Source: Deltaproteobacteria bacterium
GTDB taxonomy: Bacteria; Myxococcota_A; Polyangia; Polyangiales; Ga0077539
Length of the DNA: 64,000 nt
Reading direction: 5' to 3'
NCBI GenBank assembly: GCA_030694465.1
Contig: JAUXYJ010000055.1
Coordinates: 388,413 to 452,412 of the forward strand
Shown: positions 26,239-36,535 of the stretch, piece after piece
How positions within the stretch are numbered: the first letter of the stretch is position 1
Layout: each line of letters opens with the position of its first letter
Position numbers and translations under genes: made by a program
The notes under the pieces: generated by a model
Databases searched by the model: none
Told to the model about the DNA's origin: nothing
Seen by the model: the letters and a program-made list of their open reading frames with translations, nothing else

Positions 26239-26814
26239 ATGAGTGACAACACCGAAGCACCTGACGAACAGACCACGATCAGCGACGACGCGCTCGCGAG
26301 CATGACGGCCGACCGTGATCGCTTCAAAGACGCCGCGCTTCGCGCACTGGCGGACTTGGACAACTTTCGCAAGCGCGCAGTGCGAGAGCGCGAAGACACC
26401 GCAAAGCGCGCCCGCGAAGACGTTTTGCGTGAACTTTTGCCCGTATTTGACAACCTTGAACGAGCGTCACAGTACGTCTCACAGGGTGTCGATGGCAGCG
26501 CTGTGAGCAAGGGCATCGAGATGGTGCTGAAGCTCTTTGACGACACGCTCGCGCGCCTCGGTGGCAAGCGGATGCGTCCGGTTGGCAGCAGCTTTGATCC
26601 GCAGATTCACGAGGCCATCTCACAACAGCCCAGCACCGAGTACTCCGCTGGAGTGGTCGTCGCAGAAGCCGTACCGGGATACATGCTCTCGGATCGCTTG
26701 TTGCGTGCCGCCATGGTGGTGGTCTCGACCGGACCGGGGCCCACCGCAGCGCCGGCCGAGCGCGCCCCCGTCAACGTCGAAGAAGAACTCGAATTTGATC
26801 CCCGCGACGGTTGA
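26239..26814 (+). CDS. grpE: GrpE nucleotide exchange factor
   Basis: 191 residues from ATG 26239 (MSDNTEAPDE). ADP-release factor for DnaK. An acidic N-terminus leads into the long dimerising helix (DRFKDAALRALADLDNFRKRAVRE), the family core LLPVFDNLERA and the C-terminal beta domain around FDPQIHEAISQQPS and AVPGYMLSDRLLRAAMVVVS. It lies 64 bases upstream of dnaK in the usual order. I see neither a CIRCE element nor a clear sigma-32 promoter upstream. Confidence 0.95.
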   Translation: MSDNTEAPDEQTTISDDALASMTADRDRFKDAALRALADLDNFRKRAVREREDTAKRAREDVLRELLPVFDNLERASQYVSQGVDGSAVSKGIEMVLKLFDDTLARLGGKRMRPVGSSFDPQIHEAISQQPSTEYSAGVVVAEAVPGYMLSDRLLRAAMVVVSTGPGPTAAPAERAPVNVEEELEFDPRDG

Positions 26815-26878
26815 AAAGTCTGCAAATCAAGCTGCGATTGCAACGTAGAGAAATTCAATTCTAAGAGGGGATTGAGTC

Positions 26879-28687
26879 ATGGGACGCATCGTCGGAATCG
26901 ATCTTGGAACCACCAACAGCTGCGTCGCAGTGATCGAAGCGGGAGCACCCGTGGTGATCCCAAACAGCGAAGGCGCACGAACCACCCCGAGTGTGGTCGC
27001 CTACCGCGGTGACGCCGAGCGACTGGTTGGACAAGTCGCACGCCGTCAAGCCGCTCAAAACGCAGAGAACACGGTCTCGACCGTCAAGCGCCTGATGGGC
27101 CGCCGTGTGGACTCTCCAGAGTCCATCAAGCAGTCCGCCCACGTGCCCTATCGCATCGTGGACAACGGCTCGGGCGACGCGTGGATCGAGGTCCATGGAC
27201 ACGCCATGAGCCCCCCCGAAGTGAGCGCCGCGGTGCTCAGCACCATGAAGAGCATCGCAGAGGCCTATCTCGGTGAAGAAGTGACCGAGGCGGTGATCAC
27301 CGTGCCGGCGTACTTCGACGACTCTCAGCGTCAGGCCACCAAAGACGCAGGGAGAATCGCCGGTCTCGATGTGCGGCGGATTATCAACGAGCCGACCGCG
27401 GCTGCGCTCGCGTACGGGTTGGACAAAGGCGTCGATAACGAGCGCATCGTCGTGTACGACCTCGGCGGCGGTACCTTTGACGTCTCGATCCTCGAAATCC
27501 GCGGCGGCGTGTTTCGCGTGGTTTCAACCAGCGGAGATACTTTCTTGGGCGGCGAAGACTTCGATCAAAAGATCGTCGATCTGCTCGCCGACGAGTTTAA
27601 CCTCGAGCACGGCATTGACCTTCGCGCGGACCGCTCGGCCCTCCAGCGCTTGCGAGACGCCGCAGAGCGCGCAAAACACGAGCTGTCGTCGTCTCTCGAG
27701 ACCGAGGTCAACCTTCCGTTTATTGCCGCAACGCCAGACGGACCCCAGCACCTCTTGCGGACGTTTAAACGCGGCGAGTACGAGCGGCTGGTGGCAGACT
27801 TGGTCGAGCGCACCGTGCGCCCCTGTCAACAAGCGCTCCAAGACGCCAGGCTCACAATCGGTGAGATTCATCAGGTCATTCTCGTCGGTGGGATGACCCG
27901 TATGCCCGCCGTGCAGCGCAAGGTGCAAGAGTTCTTTCAGCGCGCACCGCACAAGGGTGTGTCCCCCGACGAGGTCGTCGCGATCGGTGCCGCAGTGCAG
28001 GGCGCTTCGCTCTCGGGAGACCTCGACCAAGTGCTCTTGCTTGATGTCACGCCGCTCTCGCTCGGTGTTGAGACCGGCGGTGGCGTGATGACCGCAGTGA
28101 TCGAGCGCAACACGACCATCCCAGCCCGCCAAGCCATGATGTTTACGACCTCGCTGGACAACCAGACCTTTGTCCCCGTCAAGGTCTTGCAGGGCGAGCG
28201 TGAGATGGCTGCGGACAACCGAATGCTCATGGAGTTCGAGCTCGCCGGCATCCCGGCAGCACCGCGCGGCGTCCCCAAGATCGAGGTGTCGTTTGATATC
28301 GACGCCAACGGGATCTTGTCCGTCACTGCCAAAGATCTCGCGACTGGCAAAAAGAAAGACGTGCAGATCGTCGCTGGCTCGGGCCTCACAGAAGAAGAGG
28401 TCGCGCGGCTTGTCGTCGAAGCCGAGCAGAGCAAGTCCGACGACAGCACGCGCCGGGAGCTCGCCGAGGCACGCAACGCCGCCGAAGCGCTGCTGTACAC
28501 CAGCGAGACAGCGCTGACCGAGTATGCCGAGCTCCTGCCCGAAGATCTCCGCGCGTCGTTGGCAGACTCGGTGACCTTGCTCCGCCAAGCGCTCGACAGC
28601 AACGCGCCGATCGCCACGGTTCGTACACTCCATGGCTCGCTTGAGGCCAGCGCGTACCGCATCGCCGAGGCCCTGTACGGCGGCTGA
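26879..28687 (+). CDS. dnaK: Hsp70 chaperone DnaK
   Basis: 602 residues, somewhat shorter than E. coli DnaK (638). Complete ATPase domain: [62 protein letters not shown], and [14 protein letters not shown]. The substrate domain is present ([30 protein letters not shown]), as is the helical lid. The disordered acidic C-terminal tail of many DnaKs is missing; the protein ends soon after the lid (AEALYGG). A GAGGGG ribosome-binding site precedes ATG 26879. It forms grpE-dnaK-dnaJ with a second dnaJ behind. Confidence 0.96.
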   Translation: MGRIVGIDLGTTNSCVAVIEAGAPVVIPNSEGARTTPSVVAYRGDAERLVGQVARRQAAQNAENTVSTVKRLMGRRVDSPESIKQSAHVPYRIVDNGSGDAWIEVHGHAMSPPEVSAAVLSTMKSIAEAYLGEEVTEAVITVPAYFDDSQRQATKDAGRIAGLDVRRIINEPTAAALAYGLDKGVDNERIVVYDLGGGTFDVSILEIRGGVFRVVSTSGDTFLGGEDFDQKIVDLLADEFNLEHGIDLRADRSALQRLRDAAERAKHELSSSLETEVNLPFIAATPDGPQHLLRTFKRGEYERLVADLVERTVRPCQQALQDARLTIGEIHQVILVGGMTRMPAVQRKVQEFFQRAPHKGVSPDEVVAIGAAVQGASLSGDLDQVLLLDVTPLSLGVETGGGVMTAVIERNTTIPARQAMMFTTSLDNQTFVPVKVLQGEREMAADNRMLMEFELAGIPAAPRGVPKIEVSFDIDANGILSVTAKDLATGKKKDVQIVAGSGLTEEEVARLVVEAEQSKSDDSTRRELAEARNAAEALLYTSETALTEYAELLPEDLRASLADSVTLLRQALDSNAPIATVRTLHGSLEASAYRIAEALYGG

Positions 28688-28789
28688 TTTCACCCGTTTG
28701 CGGGCTCGCGAGAGTGCGACGGTCCAGTCCCGAATGCATCAACACCATTGACGGGATCGCGAACTGCGATAGACCCCCCTGCAGCGTTG

Positions 28790-29890
28790 ATGGCGAACCC
28801 GGGACGAGATTACTACGAGCAGTTGGGTGTTGGTCGTGAGGCCAGCGCTGACGAGATTAAAGCGGCCTATCGCCGATTGGCGATGCAGTTTCATCCCGAT
28901 CGCAACCCAAATGATCCAACCGCTGAGCAAAAATTCAAAGAGATCAGCGAGGCGTACCATGTGCTCGGCGACGCAGACCGACGCACGCAGTACGACCGCT
29001 ATGGACGCATGCAGCCCGGTCAAATGCCGGACTTTATTGACGTCAGCGAGATGTTTGACTCCGTACTCGGCGACCTCCTCTCGAGCTTCACGCCCTTTGG
29101 ACGCTCGCGTCGCAACGTCGGTCAAGACAAGCGCATCGAGGTCTCACTCTCGCTCGTCGAGGCCGCCCGAGGCGTCGAGAAGACCCTCGAGTACGAGCGC
29201 GCCGCGCCGTGCGACCACTGCAGCGGACGGGGTGGTGAGCCGGGCAGCGCCTCGGATCCTTGCGGCGGCTGCGGTGGCTCGGGCGAAGTGCGCTACCAGC
29301 AGGGGCTCTTTAGGCTCTCGCGTGCGTGCGCCAAGTGCGAAGGCCGCGGTGTGATCCCCCGGACGCCCTGCACGGCCTGCAACGGCGTTGGGCTGGCCAA
29401 GAAGAACGAGAAGCTCGTGCTGTCGTTTCCGGCAGGCGTCGAAGACGGCACCGTGCGCCATGTGCGGAGCTACGGCGACGCGTCGCGCATGACAGGGGCC
29501 TCGGGCGATCTCGAGATCATAGTTAAAATCGCTGCACATCCGCTGTTTTCTCGCGAGGGCGCGGACTTGCTTTGCGTGGTGCCGGTGAGCTTTCCGCAGG
29601 CCGCGCTGGGCGGGATGATTGACGTCCCTACACTCGATGGCCGTGTCAAAATGCGCTTGCCGCCGGGCACTCAGCCTGGACACCAGCTGCGCATGCGCGG
29701 CAAGGGCTTGCCAAGATTCGGGGGCTACGCTGCGGGCGATCAGCTTGTGACAATCCAGGTCGAGGTTCCTTCTGAAGTGAGCGACGAGCAGCGCGCGCTG
29801 ATCGAGCGGCTCGCGGTCACCATGAAAGAAGACCTCCAGCCTCAACAGAAGACGTTTCTTGAGAAACTCAAGGACCTCTTCGGTAGCTGA
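28790..29890 (+). CDS. dnaJ: DnaJ co-chaperone, first copy, atypical Gly/Phe region
   Basis: 366 residues from ATG 28790 ([15 protein letters not shown]). J domain with HPD in [10 protein letters not shown]. Four zinc motifs are complete: [24 protein letters not shown] and CTACNGVG. Two C-terminal substrate domains follow. The Gly/Phe-rich linker of ordinary DnaJ is replaced by a short non-Gly segment ([22 protein letters not shown]), so the protein may interact differently with DnaK. It sits 102 bases behind dnaK and probably in its operon. A true ATA codon occurs at 29519-29521. Confidence 0.92.
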   Translation: MANPGRDYYEQLGVGREASADEIKAAYRRLAMQFHPDRNPNDPTAEQKFKEISEAYHVLGDADRRTQYDRYGRMQPGQMPDFIDVSEMFDSVLGDLLSSFTPFGRSRRNVGQDKRIEVSLSLVEAARGVEKTLEYERAAPCDHCSGRGGEPGSASDPCGGCGGSGEVRYQQGLFRLSRACAKCEGRGVIPRTPCTACNGVGLAKKNEKLVLSFPAGVEDGTVRHVRSYGDASRMTGASGDLEIIVKIAAHPLFSREGADLLCVVPVSFPQAALGGMIDVPTLDGRVKMRLPPGTQPGHQLRMRGKGLPRFGGYAAGDQLVTIQVEVPSEVSDEQRALIERLAVTMKEDLQPQQKTFLEKLKDLFGS

Positions 29891-29972
29891 TTTTTTGCAG
29901 CGATTTCAACGCGTTTAGGCTGCAGGGCTGGGGGGCCTGCGCGAAGATTCTCGGGGGGAGCTTGCAACGGCG

Positions 29973-30000
29973 TTGACAGTGCCGCGGATCTGCTTACTTT
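29973..30000 (+). promoter_or_regulatory. Likely promoter of the second dnaJ
   Basis: TTGACA (29973-29978), 16-base spacer, TACTTT (29995-30000), 60 bases before the second dnaJ start. This suggests separate transcription of that gene from the grpE-dnaK-dnaJ unit. Confidence 0.5.
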
Positions 30001-30060
30001 CCGCGCCGGTCTGCGCCCTCGTCCCAACGCGCAGTGATTCTAGAAGGAGCAACAGTCCCG

Positions 30061-31134
30061 GTGGATAAGCGTGATTACTACGAGGTTCTTGGCGTTGCGC
30101 GCGGCGTGAGCGCAGACGAGCTCAAGAAGTCTTACAGGCAGTGCGCGCTCAAGTTTCATCCCGACCGCAACCCCGACGACCCCGATGCCGAGCGTCGCTT
30201 CAAAGAAGTCTCTGAAGCGTACGAAGTGCTCTCGGACGCACGCAAACGTGAGCTCTACGATCACTACGGACACGAAGGTCTCAATGGGCAGAGCTTTCGC
30301 CCTGCGGACGACATGTTCGAACAGTTTCAAGACATGTTCGCGGACTTTTTTGGTGGCGGCTTTGGGGGCGGTGGCCAACGCGGACGAAGCGCTGGCGGTA
30401 GCCGCGCGACACGTGGCCGTGACCTGCGCGCGAACGTCCGAATTTCGCTGAAAGAAGCGGTCCTGGGCTGCAAAAAAGAGCTCAACGTCGCGGTGCCCAA
30501 AGCGTGTGAAGACTGCAGCGGATCGGGCGCGGCCAAGGGGGCTCAGGCCTCGACCTGCGGCGCCTGTCGTGGCCGTGGACAGGTCACCCATGGTGCTGGT
30601 GGCTTTGTCATCGCCACCACCTGCCCAGAGTGCGCTGGACGCGGCAGCGTGATCAAGAATCCATGCACGGGTTGCCGCGGCCGCGGTGAAGTTCGCGAGG
30701 ACAAGAAGATCAAGGTCGCGATCCCCGCTGGGATTGATCACGGCCAAATGATCCGCCTCGGAGGCCTAGGCGAAGCCGGCGGGCAGGGCGGACCTGCAGG
30801 CAACCTCCTGGTTGGCGTCGAGGTCGAAGAAGACAAAAGATTTATGCGCGATGGCTTTGACCTCGTGACAGAGATTTCGGTCACGTTTCCCGAAGCCGCG
30901 CTGGGCACCTCCGTCGAAGTCGAGACCCTCGATGACCGCAAATTGAGCCTGAAAATCCCCGCTGGAACGCAACCCGGGACCATCTTCACGTTTGCCTCTG
31001 AGGGCGTGCCCTACATCGACTCGCCAGGCCGCGGCCGGCTCGCCGTCGTCGCCAAGGTGGACGTCCCCAAGAAGCTCTCAAGCAAACAACGCAAGGTCAT
31101 GGAAGAGCTCGCCAAGGTGCTCGCAGACCGCTAG
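30061..31134 (+). CDS. dnaJ: DnaJ co-chaperone, second copy, canonical
   Basis: 357 residues from GTG 30061, which follows an AAGGAG ribosome-binding site at 30043-30049 (spacing about 11 bases). The J domain has HPD ([10 protein letters not shown]). A typical Gly/Phe linker ([13 protein letters not shown]) is present, with four zinc motifs [24 protein letters not shown] and CTGCRGRG and C-terminal domains I/II ([27 protein letters not shown]). This copy, not the one next to dnaK, has the classic architecture. It has its own candidate promoter upstream. Confidence 0.93.
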   Translation: MDKRDYYEVLGVARGVSADELKKSYRQCALKFHPDRNPDDPDAERRFKEVSEAYEVLSDARKRELYDHYGHEGLNGQSFRPADDMFEQFQDMFADFFGGGFGGGGQRGRSAGGSRATRGRDLRANVRISLKEAVLGCKKELNVAVPKACEDCSGSGAAKGAQASTCGACRGRGQVTHGAGGFVIATTCPECAGRGSVIKNPCTGCRGRGEVREDKKIKVAIPAGIDHGQMIRLGGLGEAGGQGGPAGNLLVGVEVEEDKRFMRDGFDLVTEISVTFPEAALGTSVEVETLDDRKLSLKIPAGTQPGTIFTFASEGVPYIDSPGRGRLAVVAKVDVPKKLSSKQRKVMEELAKVLADR

Positions 31135-31183
31135 AGAGCCCTGTCGCAGACGCCGCAAGAAGGTACAACCTGCGCTACCCCAA

Positions 31184-33535
31184 ATGCGTGTACCTCTCTC
31201 GCTCGTCTCAGCGCGTTGCGCGACCCTCTGCGCAGCCGTCGTGGTCTGCGCGACCCCCAACCTGCTCGCGCAACACGCGCCGCCCCAAGCGCCCGCGATC
31301 GTGCGTCACACCCTCGCTGGCCGCACCGTAGAGCTCCGTACGACAGAGCAGCTCGTCGAGCTCGTCCTCGGGAGCGAGAGAGTGCGCGTTGGCGTCGGAA
31401 TCGCCACGGTCGCGAGAGTCCCAGTGGGCAACGGCGAGGCGCTCGTCGTCCACGTCCGTGGTGCACAAGACGGGGCCGCGGTGGTCGCAGGTTCTGCGTC
31501 TATTGCACCAGCGATTTTGCACGCGGGTCCACGAGTCGTCGTGGGCGAAGACGCCACCGATCGCACCATCACGGAGGTGCTCGTCCGTGACCTCAACCGC
31601 GACGGACGCCCCGATGTGCTCGTAGGGCAGCGTCACGCAGACGCCTCGCTCTGCGGTTTCGGCGCACCCATGGTGTCTCCGCGCTCGATTGACCCGAGCA
31701 CGCTTCGCCTGCGCGCCGTGGTGCTCGACCCTCTGGTGACCCTCGCCGAGCCCTTGACGCAAGCGCCCCGCGCGATCGCCGCCGTGAGCGTCGCGGCAAC
31801 CGAGCCTCGGCTGGGTGTCCCGACGCTGGCCGCGCAGGGGCGCGTCTCAGGTGCCGCGGTCGCGCAGCCCGCGCTCGTGCTTCACGACGGTGACCCGGCG
31901 ACGTCGCTGCCGCTGCGTGTGGGGGACGTGCTGACCGCGCGAGTCGTGCCGCCCGTGTTCGAACTCTCGCGCGTTGAGCTCCGCGTCGGTCCGGATGCGA
32001 GCGTGTTTCCGTCTGCATTTTTGCTGGCAATCGGAGACACTCTCCTGGACGTTCGGGTGCCCCAGGGCGTGACCAGCGCTGGGCGGATCGCAGTCCCTCT
32101 CGTGCCCGCTCGCGCCGTGTCGTGTGTCGCGATGATCGTGCGTGAAGTCCCGACAGGCAGGGTCACCTCGCTCTCTGAGCTCACGGTGGTCTCTCAACTT
32201 GATCGCGATCCCAACCCCGTGGCCACGCTCATCGCGGGCCTCGATGGTGCCGACGGCGACGCGTACGCGACGACCCTCCGCGGACTGGGACCGCGCGCGG
32301 TCACCGCGGTCAGCGCTGCCCTCGCGACCTTGCCCGATCGTGCAGCGCGACGTGCGATTCGGCTGCTCGATGCGATGCGGACGCCCGAAGCTGCCGAGGC
32401 CATCGCGGGTGCACTCTCGGTGCCTTCGCTGCAATCGCTCGCGCACGAGGTCTTAGTGCGATGGGGCCCAGCCGCGCTCGAGGCCCTCTCAACGCGCAGC
32501 ACAACAAGCGTGCACGCAGTCGAAATGCTGGGTGCCCTTCGCGCTGACCCTGCACTCCGGGCGCGCGCCGCGCGGGGTGTCCTGCAAGCCGAGCCCGATG
32601 TCTGGCGTGCTTCCCACGGGACGCTCCAAGCACTGCTCGCTTCTCTGCCAGCCGACGCACAGCTCGGGTGGGCCGAGTCGCTCGATCCTACGTCGCATCG
32701 AGCGCACTTTCGCGGGCTCGCGGTGCTCTTCGAAGCGGCGTCCAGCGCGGCCGTTCGAGAGGCAGTGAGCGCGCGCGCAGCGTCCCAGAACCCAAGCGAA
32801 TTTGCTGATCGATATCTTCGGCTCCGCGCTCTCGGGGCGAGCGAGCCTGGTGTGCGTCTGCTCGTCGCGACCCTCACAGACACCGACGCAGATCTTCGCG
32901 CAGAGGCAGCGCGTGCGCTCGCGCTCTGTGACTCTCAGTCTCCCTTGGCCGCCGAGCGAATGAGCGCGCTGGTGAGCGCAACGCACGACCCCGTCGCGCG
33001 CGTACGAGCTGCGTCGCTCGAGACGCTCGCCAGGGTCACCCCTACGTTGGCACCCGTGCTCGCGGCGCTCTCGGCGGACACTTGGCCCTCCGTTCGAGCG
33101 CAGATCGCAGAGTCGCTCACGGGGCATCCCGACGTCGGAGCGAGCTTGCTCGCTGCCCTCGAGGACCCAAGCGTCCTCGTGGTTCGCGCTGTGCTCTCTG
33201 CGCTTGAGCGCACACCCGCGCCAGGCGCCGCGCCGCGCTTGCTTGAATTTGTGCGTGACCCACGTCGCCACCCCGAGCTTCGCTTTGACGCCCTCGGAGT
33301 GATCGCCGCGCGATGTGAGCGGTCCCTTGCGCCAGCCCTCGAGCCCTTCGCATCGGAGCGCATGGACCCCGCGCTCCCCGAGCACGAACAACGCCTGGGG
33401 CACGGCGCCCTCGCGACCCTCGCGCGTCTCGACCCTGTGCGCGCTCGGGCGTTTCTCACGCGCGTCGAGGCGAACGCGACCGCGCGATTGGCCGTCGAAA
33501 ACGCTGCTCGTCACGCGTGCCCCGCGACCCCTTAA
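31184..33535 (+). CDS. Secreted HEAT-repeat protein with one FG-GAP-like calcium motif
   Basis: 783 residues from ATG 31184, which follows an AAGAAGG stretch; the frame is open upstream inside dnaJ but the earlier part is a shadow. A signal peptide ends near LLAQ-HAP. The N-terminal half is beta-rich and includes DLNRDGRPDVLVG, a DxNxDGxxD calcium loop typical of FG-GAP/VCBS modules. From about residue 350 to the end there are HEAT-type helical repeats (LLVATLTDTDADLRAEAARALALCD, DPVARVRAASLETLARV). Probably periplasmic or outer-surface scaffold; function unknown. It converges on a permease whose insert is also HEAT-like. Confidence 0.72.
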   Translation: MRVPLSLVSARCATLCAAVVVCATPNLLAQHAPPQAPAIVRHTLAGRTVELRTTEQLVELVLGSERVRVGVGIATVARVPVGNGEALVVHVRGAQDGAAVVAGSASIAPAILHAGPRVVVGEDATDRTITEVLVRDLNRDGRPDVLVGQRHADASLCGFGAPMVSPRSIDPSTLRLRAVVLDPLVTLAEPLTQAPRAIAAVSVAATEPRLGVPTLAAQGRVSGAAVAQPALVLHDGDPATSLPLRVGDVLTARVVPPVFELSRVELRVGPDASVFPSAFLLAIGDTLLDVRVPQGVTSAGRIAVPLVPARAVSCVAMIVREVPTGRVTSLSELTVVSQLDRDPNPVATLIAGLDGADGDAYATTLRGLGPRAVTAVSAALATLPDRAARRAIRLLDAMRTPEAAEAIAGALSVPSLQSLAHEVLVRWGPAALEALSTRSTTSVHAVEMLGALRADPALRARAARGVLQAEPDVWRASHGTLQALLASLPADAQLGWAESLDPTSHRAHFRGLAVLFEAASSAAVREAVSARAASQNPSEFADRYLRLRALGASEPGVRLLVATLTDTDADLRAEAARALALCDSQSPLAAERMSALVSATHDPVARVRAASLETLARVTPTLAPVLAALSADTWPSVRAQIAESLTGHPDVGASLLAALEDPSVLVVRAVLSALERTPAPGAAPRLLEFVRDPRRHPELRFDALGVIAARCERSLAPALEPFASERMDPALPEHEQRLGHGALATLARLDPVRARAFLTRVEANATARLAVENAARHACPATP

Positions 33536-33539
33536 CTCC

Positions 33540-35156
33540 CTACGAGGTCGACTCGTCCTGCGCGACAGCGCTGGGAACCTCGCGCGCGGTGACTTCCGCC
33601 GTCACCATCGCTTCTGCGGCACGCTTGAGCGCACGCTGCCCTCCCAGAGCCCACACAAGCGCCGTACGCGCCCAGCGTGTCGCAAAGGCCACCGGCACCA
33701 CAGAGAGCGCCGCAATGAGCAGCCAGGGGCCGTCGTTGCGGGCCAGCGCTCGAATGGTGAGTGAGCCCATCCCGCTCACACCGGTCATGGGCTCAACGAT
33801 CAGCGTGAGGGCCAAGATCACCAGCGCGTTGAGCGCTGCGGGAGCAAAAAGCGACGCGACACCCACACGCGCGCCATGCCGCACGATTTGTACGAGGTGT
33901 GGATCGCGACTCTCTGCGGCCCAGGAGTCAGCTTCGGCGCGCACGGCATGAAGGACCAGCTGCGCGTCGCGCCGACGCAACCACAGCACCGCGAGTGCGG
34001 TCACGAGCAACACCGACACACAGAGCGTGGGCCAGCTCTGCAAAACTTCGCGGGCGAGCGGAAAGGGAGATGCGCCGCCCGTGCACAACGCACAGACGCT
34101 GAGAAAACCCAGCGAAAATGCGATCATTCCGGGTACGAGCGCGGCGACGAGGTCGATGAGTTTTGCGCGCAATGGCCGCCGACGGAGCGCCGGACCACCG
34201 CCGAAGGACACCACGAGCGCGGTCGCGATCAGCCCGCCCAGGCCCGCCGCCGAGGTGCTCTCGGGCAAGCGCCGACGGAGCTCGCGCGCGACGCTCTGCC
34301 CAGTGATTTTTGAGGGTCCCAGACGATTGGTAAGAACCAACGAGAGCCACTGGCCATAGCGAGTCTCGGTCCACCGCGCTGCGATCCGCGCGCTCTCGCC
34401 CAAGCGGACGTACTCAAGGTGATGAACAAACCACCAAGCTCGCCAGCCCGCGACCGCGCTGCGGATCGCCTCGGCAGAGCTCTCTTCGGTGAGCACTGGC
34501 CCGATGGCAGTGAGCGCACGCACGAGGACACAGAGCCTCTTGGCGCGGTCTCCGTCGAGGGGCTGGTCAAAGGCTTCGAAGACCGCGGGGAGCGCGAGAG
34601 TGCCGAGTCGCAAGAGATTTTCGCGTGCAGAAACGCTCTCGCTCTCGATCAGGCGTTGTACATGTCGTCTCGCATACGCGTCGCGGAGATCGATCTCGTG
34701 CAGCACTCGAAAGTTGTTCCACCACAGCATCGCCCGCTCGGTGTCTTGCGGTGGTTGGTCGCCTCCAGTGAGCTGCGCGGCAGAGCTCGCGAGCACCCTC
34801 AGGGCTTGCTCACGATGCTCCCCTTCAAGCCGCTCCAGTCGCGCCAAAATACTCGGAACGACAACCGTCCCACGCGCAATCAGTCGCGCCCGCGCGGCGT
34901 CTCGTTGCGTGTCATTTCGCAGCCTCTCAAGGTCGTCAAGCGTCAACACCGTGGCGTCGCGCACCGAGCGAGCGTACAGCCGCGGCGCCCCCTGCATCAG
35001 CAACGCGTCGCGCTGGATTCCGAAGTCGGTCCCAGGCTTGAGAGTGCCCCACCAGTCATGCGAGCCCGTGTGATCCAGCACGACAAATCCCAGAATACTC
35101 GCGAGCATGAGGGACAAAAAGAGCCACAACGATTCTCGAATCAGCAAGCGAAGCAT
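33540..35156 (-). CDS. DppB-like permease with a large N-terminal helical insertion
   Basis: 538 residues from ATG 35156. First membrane helix at about 8-28, as in DppB/OppB peptide-ABC permeases, then about 230 helical residues containing HEAT-like stretches (RARLIARGTVVVPSILARLERLEGEHREQALRVL). The family signature YGQWLSLVLTNRLGPS follows, close to DppB YGxWLxxxLxGDLGxS, and RLPESTSAAGLGGL, and four or five further helices with a BPD-type EAA-like loop (VEPMTGVSGMGSLTIRALARND). No ABC ATPase, second permease or binding protein is nearby. An inner-membrane protein that seems derived from peptide-ABC permeases. Transport cannot be assumed. Confidence 0.72.
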   Translation of the reverse strand: MLRLLIRESLWLFLSLMLASILGFVVLDHTGSHDWWGTLKPGTDFGIQRDALLMQGAPRLYARSVRDATVLTLDDLERLRNDTQRDAARARLIARGTVVVPSILARLERLEGEHREQALRVLASSAAQLTGGDQPPQDTERAMLWWNNFRVLHEIDLRDAYARRHVQRLIESESVSARENLLRLGTLALPAVFEAFDQPLDGDRAKRLCVLVRALTAIGPVLTEESSAEAIRSAVAGWRAWWFVHHLEYVRLGESARIAARWTETRYGQWLSLVLTNRLGPSKITGQSVARELRRRLPESTSAAGLGGLIATALVVSFGGGPALRRRPLRAKLIDLVAALVPGMIAFSLGFLSVCALCTGGASPFPLAREVLQSWPTLCVSVLLVTALAVLWLRRRDAQLVLHAVRAEADSWAAESRDPHLVQIVRHGARVGVASLFAPAALNALVILALTLIVEPMTGVSGMGSLTIRALARNDGPWLLIAALSVVPVAFATRWARTALVWALGGQRALKRAAEAMVTAEVTAREVPSAVAQDESTS

Positions 35157-35315
35157 CAGAACGTCCGAGTCCTCGCATCACACGCAAGCGCACTGCACAC
35201 GCCGCGATGCTACCGCAGTGTCTCTTCGCTTCGACGCCCGAACGCTCTTCGTAGCGCCTCGCACCTTCGACCCCTTGCATGTTCGCGATCGCTCGCGCTA
35301 GTTGCCACGCTACCG

Positions 35316-36482
35316 ATGACCGCAACGCCTCTCGCTGTGTATGTCCACGTGCCCTGGTGTTTGCAGCGTTGCCCCTACTGTGACTTTGACACGGACGCGG
35401 TCGCTGTTCGGGACATCCCGCATGAGGCCTACGCGATCGGCGTGCAAAATGAGCTCAGATTTCGCGCTCCTTCCCTAAGCGAACACACGCTCCAGACGGT
35501 CTTCTTCGGAGGCGGCACTCCGAGCCTGTGGTCTGTCAACGCCCTCGCGTCGGTCTTGCGCAGTATCGAAGCGACCTTTGGTGCATTCGCGAGCGAAATC
35601 ACTGTCGAATGCAATCCGACATCCCTCGACGCCGACCGCGCGCTCGCCCTCCGCGACATCGGGGTGACCCGCGTCTCCATCGGCGTGCAGTCGCTCCAGG
35701 TCCCTCACTTGCGCTATCTGGGACGCCTCCACGACGCCGAGAGTGCACGACGTGCTGTGCATTCTGCGGCTCAAATCGCAGGACTTCGAGTGACCGCAGA
35801 CCTCATGTTTGGCATGCCCTCGCAGACCGCAGAAGAGCTCTTGTCCGACGCGCGTACGCTCCTCGATCTGGGCGTGGGCCACTTCTCGGCCTATGCACTC
35901 ACCGTCGAGCCGAGGACTCGCTTCGGCGAGCTCGCACGCAAAGGCCGCTTGCCCAGACTCGCCGACGACGCCGTCGCCCTGCTCTTCGAAGCGCTCGAAG
36001 CCCAGTGCGCTCCGTGGGGACTTGAGCACTACGAGGTGTCCAACTACGCGCTCGAAGGTCAACAGGGACAGCACAACGAGGCGTACTGGCGCGGGGCCGA
36101 CTATCTGGGCCTAGGCGTAGGCGCTGTTGGCTGCTACGCACGCGAAATGACTGAGAAAAAGCAGTCCGTTCGCTACAAGACAGTCTACGATATCGCGCGC
36201 TACATCGCGGACGGTCAGGCCGCGAAGATGCCACAAGAAGAGCCCGAGCCACTGGATGCTGAGACGCTCGTACGCGAAGGACTCATGCTCGGTCTACGCA
36301 CGGCGCTCGGGGTCAATCTCGCAGACCTGCAGGCGCGCACAGGCTTAGACCCGCGCGCAGGCCGCGAGCGAGCGATCGCACGCGCAGTGAAACGCGACAA
36401 CCTCGAAGACCTCACGACCCACCTGCGAATTCCGCGAGCGAAATGGCTGACCGCGGATGACATCATCGCGGGGCTCTTCTAA
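35316..36482 (+). CDS. hemW: HemW-type radical SAM protein (heme chaperone)
   Basis: 388 residues from ATG 35316; the frame is open far upstream but only as a shadow of the permease. Radical SAM cluster motif is CLQRCPYCDFD (CxxxCxxC with the Asp typical of HemW rather than the extra Cys of HemN). FFGGGTPSLW is the SAM-binding GGGTPS motif. ALTVEPRTRFG, HYEVSNYA and the C-terminal HNEAYWRGADYLGLGVGAVG are family marks. HemW inserts heme into respiratory proteins and is not a coproporphyrinogen oxidase. It lies just upstream of polA. Confidence 0.92.
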   Translation: MTATPLAVYVHVPWCLQRCPYCDFDTDAVAVRDIPHEAYAIGVQNELRFRAPSLSEHTLQTVFFGGGTPSLWSVNALASVLRSIEATFGAFASEITVECNPTSLDADRALALRDIGVTRVSIGVQSLQVPHLRYLGRLHDAESARRAVHSAAQIAGLRVTADLMFGMPSQTAEELLSDARTLLDLGVGHFSAYALTVEPRTRFGELARKGRLPRLADDAVALLFEALEAQCAPWGLEHYEVSNYALEGQQGQHNEAYWRGADYLGLGVGAVGCYAREMTEKKQSVRYKTVYDIARYIADGQAAKMPQEEPEPLDAETLVREGLMLGLRTALGVNLADLQARTGLDPRAGRERAIARAVKRDNLEDLTTHLRIPRAKWLTADDIIAGLF

Positions 36483-36535
36483 GCACTTGGCAACTAGTTC
36501 GCGAGCGCAATGGAGTCGATGCTATCTCCGCGGAT

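Noticed and set aside
34419..35315. Long plus-strand frame upstream of hemW
   Set aside because: It is a shadow of the permease gene; HemW motifs start only at ATG 35316.
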